Below are positions 37,599-47,707 of a stretch of 64,000 nucleotides of DNA, in pieces. A program made the position numbers and the translations under genes. Numbering within the stretch: position 1 is the stretch's first letter; each line of letters opens with the position of its first letter. Source of the DNA: Streptomyces pluripotens (GTDB lineage: Bacteria; Actinomycetota; Actinomycetes; Streptomycetales; Streptomycetaceae); contig NZ_CP021080.1 in NCBI RefSeq assembly GCF_000802245.2, positions 5,952,001 through 6,016,000 on the forward strand. The letters are read 5' to 3'. The notes under the pieces are model-generated. The model worked only from the letters and a program-made list of their open reading frames with translations. It searched no databases and was not told the origin of the DNA.

Positions 37599-39005
37599 CT
37601 AGGAAGCCCGGACCCGTGCCGCCGCCTTCCTCGCCGCCACCAGGACCGGATCCCACACCGGCGAGAAGGGCGGGGCGTAGCCAAGGTCCAGGGCCGTCAT
37701 CTGTTCCACCGTCATGCCCGCCGTGAGGGCCACGGCGGCGACGTCCACGCGCTTGGCCGCCCCTTCCCTGCCGACGATCTGGACACCGAGCAGCCGGCCC
37801 GTGCGGCGTTCCGCGAGCATCTTGACCGTCATCGGGGAGGCGCCGGGGTAGTAGCCGGCCCGGCTGGTCGACTCGATGGTGACCGTCTCGTACCGCAGGC
37901 CCACCCGGCGGGCGTCCTTCTCTCGCAGTCCGGTGCGGGCGATCTCCAGGTCGCAGACCTTGCTGACCGCCGTGCCGACGACGCCCGGGAAAGTGGCGTA
38001 CCCGCCACCGGCGTTGGTGCCGATGACCTGGCCGTGCTTGTTGGCGTGCGTGCCGAGTGGGACGTACTGCTCCTGGCCGGAGACCAGGTTCAGCACCTCC
38101 ACGCAGTCGCCGCCCGCCCAGATGTTCTCGTGGCCGCGCACCCGCATCGCCAGGTCGGTGAGCAGTCCGCCGTGGGCGCCGAGGGGGAGGCCGGCCTCCC
38201 GGGCAAGGGAGGTCTCCGGACGCACGCCGATACCGAGGATCACCAGGTCAGCGGGGTACTCGGCGTGTGTCGTGGCCACCGCCCGCACTCGGCCCTGCGG
38301 ACCGGTCAGGATCCCGGTGACCTCCGCGTCGTTCACCATGGTGATACCGAGGCCCTCCATGGCCCGGTGCACCATGCGGCCCATGTCCGGATCGAGCGTC
38401 GGCATCGGCTCGCTGCCGCGGTCGACGACCGTCACGCCGAAGCCGCGATGGATGAGCGCCTCGGCCATCTCCACACCGATGTAGCCCGCCCCCACGACCA
38501 CCGCGCGACGGCCACGGGTGCGTGCGAGCGTGTCCAGCAGAGCCTGGCCGTCGTCCAGGGTCTGTACGCCGTGCACTCCGGGAGCGTCCGCTCCGGGCAG
38601 GTCCGGTCGGACCGGGCGGGCGCCGGTCGCGAGGACAAGTTTGTCGTACGGCATCCACGACCCGGAGCCCGAGTCGACGTCGCGCGCGTGAACCCGCCGC
38701 CCGGCCGGGTCGATCTCCGTCACTTCGGTGCGCAGTCGAAGATCGATGCCGCGTTGCCGGTGTTCTTCGGGCGTACGGGCGATCAGCCGGTCGCGTCCGT
38801 CGACCTCACCGCCCACCCAGTAAGGGATGCCGCACGCCGAGAAGGACGTGAAGTGGCCGCGTTCGAAGGCGACGATCTCCAGCTCCCCGGGCCCCTTCAG
38901 CCGGCGTGCCCGGGATGCTGCGGACATGCCCGCGGCATCGCCGCCGATCACGACCAGTCGTTCCGTTCTGCCGTCGCCACCCCGCGCGTCACCGTTCAAG
39001 CCCAT
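37599..39005 (-). CDS. FAD-dependent pyridine nucleotide-disulfide oxidoreductase (CoA-disulfide reductase / NADH oxidase-like)
   Basis: 468 residues. The FAD-binding GxGxxG variant is LVVIGGDAAGMSAASRARR, the NAD(P)H motif is AVVVGAGYIGVEMAEALI, and the second FAD motif is IWAGGDCVEVLNLVSG. A single redox Cys in FSACGIPYWVGG is in the position found in CoA-disulfide reductases, NADH oxidases and NADH peroxidases. A C-terminal dimerisation domain follows (LRYETVTIESTSRAGYYPG). In mycothiol-using actinobacteria the substrate may not be CoA disulfide; it cannot be decided here. It is monocistronic as far as can be seen. Confidence 0.88.
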   Translation of the reverse strand: MGLNGDARGGDGRTERLVVIGGDAAGMSAASRARRLKGPGELEIVAFERGHFTSFSACGIPYWVGGEVDGRDRLIARTPEEHRQRGIDLRLRTEVTEIDPAGRRVHARDVDSGSGSWMPYDKLVLATGARPVRPDLPGADAPGVHGVQTLDDGQALLDTLARTRGRRAVVVGAGYIGVEMAEALIHRGFGVTVVDRGSEPMPTLDPDMGRMVHRAMEGLGITMVNDAEVTGILTGPQGRVRAVATTHAEYPADLVILGIGVRPETSLAREAGLPLGAHGGLLTDLAMRVRGHENIWAGGDCVEVLNLVSGQEQYVPLGTHANKHGQVIGTNAGGGYATFPGVVGTAVSKVCDLEIARTGLREKDARRVGLRYETVTIESTSRAGYYPGASPMTVKMLAERRTGRLLGVQIVGREGAAKRVDVAAVALTAGMTVEQMTALDLGYAPPFSPVWDPVLVAARKAAARVRAS

Positions 39006-39032
39006 GGGAACACGCTACGGGGGCGGGGCCCG

Positions 39033-40049
39033 TCAGCCCCGGTCCGCCTCCTCGGCGGACTCCGGTGCCGGCCGGGCCGACGGCAGCGGGCCCAGCGCGG
39101 TCGCCGCCGGCGCTGGCTGGGTGCGGCGCGGTAGCCGGGGACGCACCACCCGCAGCCACAGCAGCACCAGTACGGCGGTGAAGGCGGCGAACGGCAGCAC
39201 AGCACCGAGCGCGAGGGTGATCCAGCGCACCCCCGTGACGAATACCTGCCAACCGCCGGCCAGCGCGTCCGTGAACCCGGGCTCACCATCACCGGACGCC
39301 TTCCGCACGGGGGTACCGGACAGCGACAGGGTGATGGTGGCCAGGCTCGTGCGGTCCTTCAGAGACGCCTGCCGCGCCAGCAGCGCTTCCAGATCCGCCT
39401 GGCGCCTACTCAACTCGCCCTCCAGGGAGACGATGTCGCTCATCCTGGTGGCCCGGTCCATCAGCGCACGGATCCGGTCGACACTGGCCCGCTGCGACGT
39501 GATCCGACTGTCCACGTCCACGACCTGGTCGGTGACGTCCTCAGCCTTGGCCGTGCGGTGGACCAGCTTGCCCGTGCCCTGGAGCCCGGTGAGGACCTCG
39601 TCGTACTTCGCGGTGGGCACACGCAGCACGATCCGGGTGCGCTCGTGGCCGTCGCCGTCCCGGCTCGTGCGTTCCTGGCCGACGTAGCCGCCGGCGTCCC
39701 GGGCGGTCGTCCGGGCCGCCGCCAGTGCCTCGGGCACGTTCTTGACCACGAGGGTCAGGGACGCGGTGCGGATGATCGCGTTCTGGGCGAGGACGGGTGT
39801 CCCGGTCGACTCGGCCTTGCCCGCCGCACCGCCGGGCGCGCCTGACCGTCCGGCTCCGGCGGCGGACTCCGCGGCGTCGGCGGCGGGCTTCGCGGCGCCT
39901 GCCGCGGGCTTCGCTGAGTCGCCGCCCGAGACGCCGGCGCTGCACCCGGCGAGTGCCAGGGCCGCAGTGAGCAGGAGCCCGGCCAGGGCCCGGACGGAGT
40001 GCGCGGTACGTACGGAGTGCACGGTATGTAGAGAACGCGGTGCGCACAT
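39033..40049 (-). CDS. DUF4349-family lipoprotein with coiled coil
   Basis: 338 residues. An N-terminal lipoprotein signal ends in LALAGC (Cys36). A low-complexity Ala/Gly/Ser spacer follows, then the DUF4349 domain (IIRTASLTLVVKNVPEALAAARTTARDAGGYVGQE). A coiled coil (ITSQRASVDRIRALMDRATR...LSRRQADLEALLARQASL) and one C-terminal transmembrane segment (FVTGVRWITLALGAVLPFAAFTAVLVLLW) complete it, with a basic/Pro-rich tail. It is anchored at both ends in the membrane. Its function is unknown; it may sense or scaffold in the cell envelope. It is divergent from the hemY gene. Confidence 0.85.
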   Translation of the reverse strand: MCAPRSLHTVHSVRTAHSVRALAGLLLTAALALAGCSAGVSGGDSAKPAAGAAKPAADAAESAAGAGRSGAPGGAAGKAESTGTPVLAQNAIIRTASLTLVVKNVPEALAAARTTARDAGGYVGQERTSRDGDGHERTRIVLRVPTAKYDEVLTGLQGTGKLVHRTAKAEDVTDQVVDVDSRITSQRASVDRIRALMDRATRMSDIVSLEGELSRRQADLEALLARQASLKDRTSLATITLSLSGTPVRKASGDGEPGFTDALAGGWQVFVTGVRWITLALGAVLPFAAFTAVLVLLWLRVVRPRLPRRTQPAPAATALGPLPSARPAPESAEEADRG

Positions 40050-40230
40050 GGGTGGTACCCCCCAGGTCTGAGACTGACAGTGCTCCTATGACGGCCGACG
40101 TCGCCGGGACGTTGGCGATGGGGGGTCTCGAAGCTGTTACGGTCCGAACTCGGAGCGGACACCGGGGCCGTTGACGCAGGGGACCTCCGGCCCTGGCGGG
40201 AGTGCCGGCGGGGTCTGAGAGAGTGGGGGC

Positions 40231-41700
40231 ATGAGCGCAACGGGTACGAGTGCAACGGGTACACCTGCGGGGCACGCCGTCGTCATCGGAGCGGGTATCG
40301 CCGGACTGGCCGCAGCCCACCGGCTACTGGGGCACGGCGCCCGCGTGACCGTGCTGGAGGCCGGAGGCAGGGTCGGCGGCAAACTGCTGCCCGGTGAGAT
40401 CGCGGGAGTCCGGGTCGATCTGGGTGCCGAGTCGATGCTCGCCCGCCGTCCCGAGGCGGTGGCCCTCGCGGGTGAGGTGGGTCTGTCCGGACGGCTCCAG
40501 CCGCCGGCCACCGCGACCGCCTCGATCTGGACCCGTGGCGCCCTGCGGCCCATGCCCAAGGGACATGTGATGGGTGTGCCCGGCACATCCGGTGCGCTGG
40601 CCGGTGTCCTGTCCGACGAGGGGCTGGCCCGCATCGAGCGGGATGCGGAACTGCCCCGCACCGAGGTCGGCGACGACGTGGCTGTCGGGGAGTACGTGGC
40701 GGCCCGGCTCGGCCGTGAGGTTGTCGACCGCCTGGTCGAGCCGCTGCTCGGCGGGGTGTACGCGGGCGACGCGTACCGCATCTCGATGCGCTCGGCCGTC
40801 CCGCAGCTCTTCCAGGCCATCCGCACCCACACCTCCCTCACCGAGGCCGTCCGCGACATCCAGGCCAAGGCCGCGGCCAGCCGGCAGACGGGCCCGGTCT
40901 TCACGGGCATCGAAGGCGGGGTCGGCCAGCTGCCCCTCGCGGTCGCCGACTCGGTGCGTGCGCGGGGCGGCGAGATCCTGACCGGGACACCGGTCACCGA
41001 ACTGCGTCGCGAGCCCGCCGGCGGTTGGCGGGTCGCGGCCGGGGAGCGGGTGCTGCACGCAGACTCGGTGATCGTCGCCGTACCGGCCCCGGTCGCCGCG
41101 GCGCTGCTGCGCGCCGAGTCCCCGGAGGCGGCCGACGAGCTGGGGGCCGTCGAATACGCCTCGATGGCCCTGGTCACCCTCGCCTACCGGCGGGCAGGCC
41201 TGAACCTCCCCGCGGGCAGCGGCTTCCTGGTCCCGCCTGTCGACGGCCGTACCATCAAGGCGTCCACCTTCGCCTCCAACAAGTGGGGCTGGATCGCTGA
41301 GCAGGATCCGGACGTGATCGTGCTGCGCACGTCCGTGGGCCGTCACGGTGAGACGGAGATCCTCCAGCGAGACGACGCCGACCTGGTCGACGCCTCCCGG
41401 CACGACCTGCGGGAGGCCATCGGACTGGACACCGTGCCCGTCCAGACCCGGGTCACCCGTTGGACGGACGGCCTGCCCCAGTACCCGGTGGGTCACCACG
41501 CGCGCGTGGCCCGCATCCGAGACCGGGTGGCCAAGCTGCCGGGACTCGCGGTGTGCGGCGCGCAGTACGACGGCGTCGGCATCCCGGCGTGCATCGCCAG
41601 CGCGTACGCGGCGGTGGACCAGCTGACCGGCGACCTGCGCGGCGTGGCGGAGCTGACGGCCAACCCGGTGCAGAGCCTGCACGGCGGAGCGGGAGAATAG
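40231..41700 (+). CDS. hemY: Coproporphyrinogen III / protoporphyrinogen oxidase (HemY/HemG type)
   Basis: 489 residues. The FAD-binding motif [22 protein letters not shown] opens the protein, followed by [25 protein letters not shown] central substrate-binding domain and the C-terminal FAD contact [20 protein letters not shown] complete the monoamine-oxidase-like fold. In actinobacteria this enzyme oxidises coproporphyrinogen III to coproporphyrin III (CgoX, coproporphyrin-dependent route; family knowledge). hemQ starts 5 bp downstream, so the two form an operon. The literature also uses the symbols hemG and cgoX. Confidence 0.95.
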   Translation: MSATGTSATGTPAGHAVVIGAGIAGLAAAHRLLGHGARVTVLEAGGRVGGKLLPGEIAGVRVDLGAESMLARRPEAVALAGEVGLSGRLQPPATATASIWTRGALRPMPKGHVMGVPGTSGALAGVLSDEGLARIERDAELPRTEVGDDVAVGEYVAARLGREVVDRLVEPLLGGVYAGDAYRISMRSAVPQLFQAIRTHTSLTEAVRDIQAKAAASRQTGPVFTGIEGGVGQLPLAVADSVRARGGEILTGTPVTELRREPAGGWRVAAGERVLHADSVIVAVPAPVAAALLRAESPEAADELGAVEYASMALVTLAYRRAGLNLPAGSGFLVPPVDGRTIKASTFASNKWGWIAEQDPDVIVLRTSVGRHGETEILQRDDADLVDASRHDLREAIGLDTVPVQTRVTRWTDGLPQYPVGHHARVARIRDRVAKLPGLAVCGAQYDGVGIPACIASAYAAVDQLTGDLRGVAELTANPVQSLHGGAGE

Positions 41701-41705
41701 GGACC

Positions 41706-42437
41706 ATGAGTGACGACGCCCCCATCACCGAGTCCGGCAGGGTCCCGAACAAGGGCAAGCTGGCCAAGGACCTCAACGAGGTCATCCGCTACACCCTCTG
41801 GTCGGTCTTCAAGCTCAAGGACGTGCTGCCCGAGGACCGCGCGGGATACGCTGACGAGGTCCAGGAGCTGTTCGACCAGCTCGCCGCCAAGGACGTGACG
41901 ATCCGCGGCACCTACGACGTCTCCGGCCTGCGTGCCGACGCCGACCTCATGATCTGGTGGCACGCTGAGACCAGCGACCAGCTCCAGGAGGCGTACAACC
42001 TCTTCCGCCGCACGAAGCTGGGCCGCACCCTCGAACCGGTCTGGTCGAACATGGCGCTGCACCGCCCCGCCGAGTTCAACCGCTCGCACATCCCGGCGTT
42101 CCTCGCCGACGAGACGCCCCGCGACTACGTGAGCGTCTACCCGTTCGTGCGCTCCTACGACTGGTACCTGCTACCGGACGAGGACCGCCGCCGTATGCTC
42201 GCCGACCACGGCAAGATGGCCCGCGGGTTCCCGGACGTGCGCGCCAACACGGTCGCCTCCTTCTCCCTCGGCGACTACGAGTGGATCCTGGCCTTCGAGG
42301 CCGACGAGCTGTACCGCATCGTCGACCTCATGCGCCACCTGCGCGGCTCCGAGGCCCGCAGGCACGTCCGCGAGGAGGTGCCGTTCTTCACCGGTCGCCG
42401 CAAGTCGGTGGCCGAGCTGGTCGCGGGCCTGGCCTGA
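41706..42437 (+). CDS. hemQ: Coproheme decarboxylase (chlorite-dismutase-like HemQ)
   Basis: 243 residues from ATG 41706, 5 bp after hemY and preceded by AGGGA. It belongs to the chlorite dismutase family. The catalytic-Tyr region [13 protein letters not shown] and the proximal-His region [13 protein letters not shown] match actinobacterial HemQ, and [24 protein letters not shown] is the family's conserved strand-helix. It decarboxylates coproheme III to haem b with peroxide, the last step of the coproporphyrin-dependent pathway. The distal Gln/Arg of true chlorite dismutases is not evident. The stop is 4 bp from the convergent hydrolase stop, with no obvious terminator between. Confidence 0.95.
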   Translation: MSDDAPITESGRVPNKGKLAKDLNEVIRYTLWSVFKLKDVLPEDRAGYADEVQELFDQLAAKDVTIRGTYDVSGLRADADLMIWWHAETSDQLQEAYNLFRRTKLGRTLEPVWSNMALHRPAEFNRSHIPAFLADETPRDYVSVYPFVRSYDWYLLPDEDRRRMLADHGKMARGFPDVRANTVASFSLGDYEWILAFEADELYRIVDLMRHLRGSEARRHVREEVPFFTGRRKSVAELVAGLA

Positions 42438-42441
42438 CCCC

Positions 42442-44106
42442 TCAGCGCCGGACGGTCCTGTCCTCCAGGGAATCCCGCGAGGGCGGGACCGCGGCGCGGC
42501 CGGCCGGGGCGTCCGGCTCCGGCTCCCGGTGCGGTGCGCAGGACGCGTGCTGCGCCGGCAGGCGGCCCTGGAGCAGATAGGCGTCCAAGTAGGCGTTGAC
42601 ACAGCCGTTCGGGCCGCCGCCGATGCCGTGCGTGCCCGCGTCCCGCTCCGTCACCAGCGCCGAGCCGGCCAGCCGCCGGTTCATCTCCAGAGCGCCCGCG
42701 TACGGCGCCGCCGCGTCCCGTTCGGCTGCCAGGATCAGCACCGGGGGTAGTTCGCCCGGTCCGGTCCGTACGTCGAGCGGCTGCTGCCGGGGCGCCGGCC
42801 AGAAGGCGCACGGCAGGTTCATCCAGGCGTTGTCCCAGGTCTCGAAGGGAGCCACCCGGGCGAGCCGGGTGTTGTCCCGGTCCCACACCTTGAAGTCCGT
42901 CGGCCAAGGAGCGTCGTTGCACTCGACCGCCGTGTAGACGGCGCTGCCGTTCTCCGCCTCGGCTGCCGTCCGGGGGCTGGGAGCCGCCAGCCGGACCAGC
43001 GGTTCGGGGTCGCCGTGCAGATAGGCGGACAGGGCGTCGGCCCGGCTCGGCCAGAAGTCGTCGTAGTAAGCGGCCGTCAGGAACGCGTTCTGCAGCTGGC
43101 CCGGACCGACCTTTCCGCCCGCCGCCTCGGCGGCCAGTCGCTTCTGCGCGCTGTCGTAGCTGTGCTGCACCTTCTCGGGGGTGTCGCCGAGCCGGTAGAC
43201 GTCGTCGTGGCGGGCGATCCAGTCCCGGAAGTCCGCCCAGCGGTCTTCGAACGCGGCTGACTGGTCGAGGTTGTCGCGGTACCAGATCTTCTCCGGGTCC
43301 GGGTTCACCGGCGCGTCCAGCACCATGCGCCGCACGTGCGAGGGGAACATCGTCGCGTACAGCGCGCCGAAGTAGGTGCCGTACGAGGCGCCCATGAACG
43401 TCAGCCGGTCCTGTCCCAGCGCGGCCCGCAGCACGTCCAGGTCACGGGCGTTGTTGAGCGAGGTGTAGTGGCGCAGGCCGCTGCCCGACCGCTCGGCGCA
43501 GCCGCGTGCGTAGGCCCTCGCCCGTGCGATCCGCTGTTGCTTGTACGCCTGCGACGGGTGTGTCGGCGAGGCGCTGGGCGCCTTGAAGAAGTGCTTCGGG
43601 TCCTCACAGGAGAGCGGCGCCGAACGGTCCACGCCGCGAGGGGCGTAGCCGACCAGGTCGTAGGCGGCGGCGATCCGCTTCCACTGCGGGATCACACCGA
43701 TCAGCGGGAAGTACATGCCGGAGGCGCCGGGGCCGCCCGGGTTGTAGACGAGAACGCCCTGCCGTGGGACTTTCCGTTCGCTGCCGTCCGGGTCCTTGCG
43801 CGTGGCCCGGATCCGGCTGACGGTCAGCTCGATCTGCTTGCCGTCGGGATGGGCGTAGTCCAGCGGGACGGTCACCGTGCCGCACCGCAGGCTGTTGGGT
43901 GCCTCCGGCATGTCGGCGGCGGAGCAGGGGCCGAAGTCGATTCCCGCCGCCCGGGCGCGGGCCGCGGCCACCACGGTGCCGCGCAATTCGGCCGTGCCCG
44001 GTGCTCCGGCCGCGCCGGGGGTGGCGGGCGTGCCGCCCGCCGGGGCCACGGCCAGGCTGGTCAGGAGCAAGGACCCGGCGGCCGAGTACAGGGCGGCAGC
44101 TTTCAT
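42442..44106 (-). CDS. Secreted alpha/beta hydrolase (tripeptidyl-aminopeptidase-like, TAP C-terminal domain)
   Basis: 554 residues from ATG 44106. A signal peptide (MKAAALYSAAGSLLLTSLAVAPAGG) is followed by an alpha/beta-hydrolase fold. The oxyanion segment is LVYNPGGPGASGMYF, the nucleophile is in MGASYGTYFGALYATMFP, and the C-terminal TAP-like part carries LILAAERDAAAPYAGA (Asp) and ERDAGTHGIGG (His). It resembles Streptomyces tripeptidyl aminopeptidases such as SlpD/SlpE (recalled, not searched). It is exported and probably trims short peptides. The C-terminal tail is Arg/Pro-rich. Confidence 0.9.
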   Translation of the reverse strand: MKAAALYSAAGSLLLTSLAVAPAGGTPATPGAAGAPGTAELRGTVVAAARARAAGIDFGPCSAADMPEAPNSLRCGTVTVPLDYAHPDGKQIELTVSRIRATRKDPDGSERKVPRQGVLVYNPGGPGASGMYFPLIGVIPQWKRIAAAYDLVGYAPRGVDRSAPLSCEDPKHFFKAPSASPTHPSQAYKQQRIARARAYARGCAERSGSGLRHYTSLNNARDLDVLRAALGQDRLTFMGASYGTYFGALYATMFPSHVRRMVLDAPVNPDPEKIWYRDNLDQSAAFEDRWADFRDWIARHDDVYRLGDTPEKVQHSYDSAQKRLAAEAAGGKVGPGQLQNAFLTAAYYDDFWPSRADALSAYLHGDPEPLVRLAAPSPRTAAEAENGSAVYTAVECNDAPWPTDFKVWDRDNTRLARVAPFETWDNAWMNLPCAFWPAPRQQPLDVRTGPGELPPVLILAAERDAAAPYAGALEMNRRLAGSALVTERDAGTHGIGGGPNGCVNAYLDAYLLQGRLPAQHASCAPHREPEPDAPAGRAAVPPSRDSLEDRTVRR

Positions 44107-44407
44107 CGCGTATCCCTTCGGTGCGCGCTGGCGGTGGCACGGCTGCCACGGCCCGGCGACAACAGAAGGGATGCTTCGGTCGGTTCCCGGTGAAGGCAAG
44201 GACCGTCCGCCGGTGTCGGGGCCAATGCCCCCTGTGCGCCCCCTGAGGGCGCCTCGCGGGCGGCCCGGCGGAGGCTCACTCCGGGCGGGGCTCGTCGTGG
44301 TGGGGCTCGTCGTGGTGGGTGAAGGCCGGACCGGGAAGGACCATGCCCTGTTCGGCAGCTGGACGGACGGAGCGTTGCAAGCATCCGACGTTCCGTTCCC
44401 GGTGCGG
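44107..44407. other. Gene-free interval with a 15-bp tandem repeat
   Basis: About 300 bp between the DUF4142 stop and the hydrolase start. GGGGCTCGTCGTGGT occurs twice back to back (44287-44301 and 44302-44316). No gene is apparent. Confidence 0.45.
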
Positions 44408-45178
44408 TCAGGAGCTGCTCGGTCGCGGTGCCGGGCTGGTGGTTGCGGACGGCAGGGAGGACGGCTCGTTCGCCGAGGGTGTCACTGGTACTGCCGCGCT
44501 CGGGGCGACGGCCGGCGGGGACGGTACGGGCGACGCCGAGGCGGTCAGCTCCCGGGACAGCGTGGCGAAGTCGATGTACCCCGTCGCCTCCAGCGCTTTG
44601 ATGTGGTCCAGGAGGGTTGCGCCTGCGTCGTCGGCGAGGCCGCGGACCAGGGAGTTCTGGGTGCCGGCCCGGATCTGGGCGGCCAGCGGGAACACACGGC
44701 CGTACGCGAGCCGCAGGGTGCCGGCGAACTGTCGGTCGAAGTCCTGGCCCTGCGCCGAGTCCAGGGCGTCGAGCCACTGCTTCTGCTGCTGGTCGGGCTG
44801 GTTGGCCAGCGGCACGCCGAGCTGGGTGGCGACGGTCCGGACATGCGTGTCAAGGGAGGTGAGGCCGTTGACCAGGCGCTGCCCCGCGGCACGTACGGCT
44901 GCCGTGGTCCCCTTCCGCTCCGCCTGCTCCCCGGCGGGCAGCTCCCACAGCCCCGCCAGCCGCACCTTGGCGACGAAGTCCCGGTCCCGCGCGGACAGCG
45001 GGCCGTACGGCGTCATCACGGTCTGTGCGCTCAGCACGTCCGCGGAGGCGGGGTCCGGCCGGTGGGCGTACGACCAGAGCGGGTAGAGCAGCGCGACGGC
45101 CGTCGCGGCCAGGCAGGTGATGATCAGCCCGGTGCCGCTGATGATGCCTCGGCCCTTGAGCGGGGGTCGCGGTCGCAT
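44408..45178 (-). CDS. DUF4142-family membrane-anchored protein
   Basis: 256 residues from ATG 45178. One N-terminal transmembrane segment or uncleaved signal (GTGLIITCLAATAVALLYPLW) is followed by an all-helical DUF4142 ferritin-like domain (ARDRDFVAKVRLAGLWELPAGEQA, LVNGLTSLDTHVRTVATQLGV, LDALDSAQGQDFDRQFA), then a Ser/Pro/Ala-rich tail. In this family the role is unknown. It lies 106 bp downstream of the DUF692 gene on the same strand, so co-transcription is possible. Confidence 0.85.
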   Translation of the reverse strand: MRPRPPLKGRGIISGTGLIITCLAATAVALLYPLWSYAHRPDPASADVLSAQTVMTPYGPLSARDRDFVAKVRLAGLWELPAGEQAERKGTTAAVRAAGQRLVNGLTSLDTHVRTVATQLGVPLANQPDQQQKQWLDALDSAQGQDFDRQFAGTLRLAYGRVFPLAAQIRAGTQNSLVRGLADDAGATLLDHIKALEATGYIDFATLSRELTASASPVPSPPAVAPSAAVPVTPSANEPSSLPSATTSPAPRPSSS

Positions 45179-45284
45179 GGCGCCTCCTGTACGGCACCGC
45201 ACACCAGGGTTGCCAGGGGGTGGGTGCGGGCTTGGCATATTACTTCGGGCACCGGGGTGCGCCGCACGGCACCGTCGGGTTCGC

Positions 45285-46841
45285 TCACCCCCTGCGCAGC
45301 AGCACCCTCCGTGCGGCCCGTGCGGCCCGCGCCACCGGTGCGTGCGACCTCGGCGCCGGGCCCGCACGATCCAACCACCACTCCTGCAGGCTCCGGCGCG
45401 CCACTGCGCGCCGGGGCAGCCCCGTGGCCAGCAGGTGCCCGGCGAAGTCGAGCGCGTCCCGCCGGTACCCGCCGCTCATCGGCCGCCGCCTCGCGTACGC
45501 CAGGAACGCGGGCCGGTACCCTGCGCCCAGAATGTCCGGCAGCTCCGGTGCGACCTTCGCCACCACGTCCGCTCGCTTCGCTGCGAGTGCCCGAGCCTGC
45601 ACCCCCATCCGCACCCGGTCGAATCCCTCGGGCACCGGGGTCCCGGCCACCAGCGAGGACAGTACGGCCGCCTCGGCGACCCCGAGCCGCTCCCGCACAC
45701 CGTCCAGTGGCCGCCCCGCACCGGCCGCACCGCGCGTGCCGGCCGCGGTGGCCGGCACGATACGGGCCCTGGCGCCGGTCACGGTGGTGGCCGGGGTCCG
45801 TTCGGTCCTCGCGGCGACCACGGTGCCGGCCGCCGTCTCCTCGGTCCCCGTGCCGACCACGGTGACGGGCGCCGTGCCCGCGGTTCCCGCGCCCACCCCG
45901 CCCGGCGTTCGCCTGGCCTTCTGCGTCCGTGCCACCGTCCTTGTCCGTGCCCCGGTCTGCCTCTGTGCCCCGGTCCGCGTCCGCGCCACCGTGCGCGTCC
46001 GCCCTGCCGCCCGCGCACGCCCGACACCGACCGCCTCGCGGATGGCCTCCAACTCCTCCTTCAACTGGACCGGTTCGGGAAAGTTGTCGTCCCGTTCCAG
46101 CAGCACGCCGGGCGGGGCGGTCCGGGAGGCGAGGTCGGTGAGGATGCCGAGCACCGGGGCCGGCACGGGGTGTGCGTGGCTGTCGTGCCAGACGCCGTCG
46201 CGTTCAAAGCCGCCCGCCACATGGACGTAGGCGATCGCCTCCACCGGCAGCGCAGCCAGCGCCTCCACCGGATCCTCGCCCCGGTTGACGTGGTTGGTGT
46301 GCAGGTTGGCCACATCGATGAGTAGCCGTACGCCGGTGCGCTCGACCAGCTCGGACAGGAACTGCCCCTCGGTCAGCTCCTCGTCCGGCCAGGAGAACAG
46401 GGCGGCGATGTTCTCCAGGGCCAGCGGCACCGGGAGCGCGGACTGGGCGAGACGGACGTTCTCACACAACACGCCCAGGGCGTCCCAGGTACGCGGTACG
46501 GGCAGCAGGTGCCCGGCCTCCAACTGCGGGGAGGCGGTGAGCGCGCCACCCGCCCGGACGAACGCGATGTGCTCGGTGACCAGGGGAGCGCCGAGTACCT
46601 CCGCGCGTTCGGCGAGCGCGGTCAGTCGGCCCTCGTCGGGGCGGTCCGCGCCGCCGAGGCCGAGCGAGACGCCGTGCGGGACCACCGTCACGCCGCGCTC
46701 GCGCAGCCGCAGCAGCGACTCGGGGAGATGGCCGGGGCAGACGTTCTCCGCCACGACCTCCACCCAGTCGATGCCCGGCATGCCCTCCACGGCGTCCGCG
46801 ATCTCCGGCCGCCAGCCGATGCCCGTGCCCAGTCGCCGCAT
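45285..46841 (-). CDS. DUF692 (MNIO-type, multinuclear non-haem iron) protein with Arg/Thr-rich insert and C-terminal extension
   Basis: 518 residues from ATG 46841, with GGAGGGGGAAG upstream. Residues 1-275 are the TIM-barrel DUF692 domain; metal-ligand candidates are in [71 protein letters not shown] and [10 protein letters not shown]. Some members are iron enzymes that modify cysteines in RiPP peptides. Residues about 280-385 are a low-complexity insert with runs of RTRT, ARTQ, TGAR. The last 125 residues ([19 protein letters not shown]...[18 protein letters not shown]) are a helical domain seen in Streptomyces members. The partner often found upstream (TIGR04222 membrane protein, from memory) is absent. 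Confidence 0.88.
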   Translation of the reverse strand: MRRLGTGIGWRPEIADAVEGMPGIDWVEVVAENVCPGHLPESLLRLRERGVTVVPHGVSLGLGGADRPDEGRLTALAERAEVLGAPLVTEHIAFVRAGGALTASPQLEAGHLLPVPRTWDALGVLCENVRLAQSALPVPLALENIAALFSWPDEELTEGQFLSELVERTGVRLLIDVANLHTNHVNRGEDPVEALAALPVEAIAYVHVAGGFERDGVWHDSHAHPVPAPVLGILTDLASRTAPPGVLLERDDNFPEPVQLKEELEAIREAVGVGRARAAGRTRTVARTRTGAQRQTGARTRTVARTQKARRTPGGVGAGTAGTAPVTVVGTGTEETAAGTVVAARTERTPATTVTGARARIVPATAAGTRGAAGAGRPLDGVRERLGVAEAAVLSSLVAGTPVPEGFDRVRMGVQARALAAKRADVVAKVAPELPDILGAGYRPAFLAYARRRPMSGGYRRDALDFAGHLLATGLPRRAVARRSLQEWWLDRAGPAPRSHAPVARAARAARRVLLRRG

Positions 46842-47340
46842 GGCGCTTCCCCCTCCTCGGCCTGGTGCTGGTGCGTCGAGTGACAGGGATATGGCCCCGA
46901 GCGCGCGGGCCCCAACCTCCCTCGGCCCCGGTTCAGAGCAACATTTGAGGTTCCGGCGCGGCCGCGGAATTCGCCATCGCCGCGGAACTGGTCAGTCGAT
47001 GCGGGGTGCGCTCCTCCTTGGCCTCGCCCCGGTGGTCGCACTCGGCGCGGGCTGCTGCGGACCGAGCTGGCCGTCTTCGAACTTGCAGCCCCCGCTCCGC
47101 CTGTCTCCGGTCGGCAGATGCCCTCGCCAGCCCGGGCGGGAAACACTGGAGGCTGTCCGCGCAGCACGGCCCGAGGTGCGCTGCCATGCCGGCAACTGAT
47201 CGGCGACCAATCCCCCGGACATGAGCGACCACGTGACCGGCAACCTGGAGGATATGTCCTCATGCTCGCACGTCATGCTAGCCAAAGACTTGCGCGCATG
47301 TCCCGGCCGGCTGGCGGTCAGCCGGGCATTACCAGCAGTT
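46842..47340. other. Interval between DUF692 gene and IS3 element
   Basis: 499 bp with no firm gene. One short plus-strand frame with a lipoprotein-like start is listed separately at low confidence. No recognisable piece of the expected TIGR04222 gene is found here or beyond the insertion sequence. Confidence 0.4.
46999..47199 (+). CDS. Possible small lipoprotein (doubtful)
   Basis: 66 residues. MRGALLLGLAPVVALGAGCC looks like a lipoprotein signal with a lipobox LGAGC, followed by a Pro/Ser/Arg-rich tail. There is no good ribosome binding site and no family resemblance, so it may be a chance frame. Confidence 0.2.
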   Translation: MRGALLLGLAPVVALGAGCCGPSWPSSNLQPPLRLSPVGRCPRQPGRETLEAVRAARPEVRCHAGN

Positions 47341-47365
47341 TGAAGCTTCCCTTTGATCGTGGACA
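47341..47365. repeat. IS3 left inverted repeat
   Basis: Starts TGAAGCTTCCC and ends GTGGACA; 21 of 25 positions match the right end. Confidence 0.88.
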
Positions 47366-47407
47366 CCTGGAGACTGGGACCTGAGGTTCCAGAGGAAGTA
47401 GCACCAG

Positions 47408-47707
47408 GTGGGAAGCAAGTACACGAAGCGGTACACCGAGGAGTTCAAGCGGGACGCGGTCGCGCTTGTCGACTCCTCGGGGAAGACGGTCACCGCCGTC
47501 GCCCGGGAACTCGGCATCAGCTCCGAGTCCCTGCGCGGCTGGTACCGCCGGGCCAAGGCCGACCAGGGCCAAGGCGCCCCGGGCGAGCTGACCAGCGCGG
47601 AGCGTGAGGAACTGCGCCGGCTGTGCAGAGAGAACCGCGAACAGCAGCAGACGATCGAGATCCTGAAAAAGGCGACGGCCTTCTTCGTGAAGGAGAGCGA
47701 CCGGTGA
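47408..47707 (+). CDS. IS3-family transposase OrfA (HTH)
   Basis: 99 residues from GTG, with AGAGGAAG upstream. It has an IS3/IS911 OrfA HTH (YTEEFKRDAVALVDSSGKTVTAVARELGI...SLRGWYRR) and a leucine-zipper-like helix at the end (LRRLCRENREQQQTIEILKKA). It binds the terminal repeats. The stop codon overlaps the OrfB GTG (GTGA). AAAAAG at 47666-47671 is placed in the codons AAA AAG where OrfA and OrfB frames overlap, which could permit a -1 frameshift to an OrfAB fusion, but the heptamer is not canonical. Confidence 0.9.
   Translation: MGSKYTKRYTEEFKRDAVALVDSSGKTVTAVARELGISSESLRGWYRRAKADQGQGAPGELTSAEREELRRLCRENREQQQTIEILKKATAFFVKESDR

Noticed and set aside
47666..47671. AAAAAG as a programmed -1 frameshift site in the IS3 element
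   Set aside because: The canonical heptamer A-AAA-AAG is one A short here (preceded by G), and OrfB has its own overlapping GTG, so I do not claim a fusion protein.
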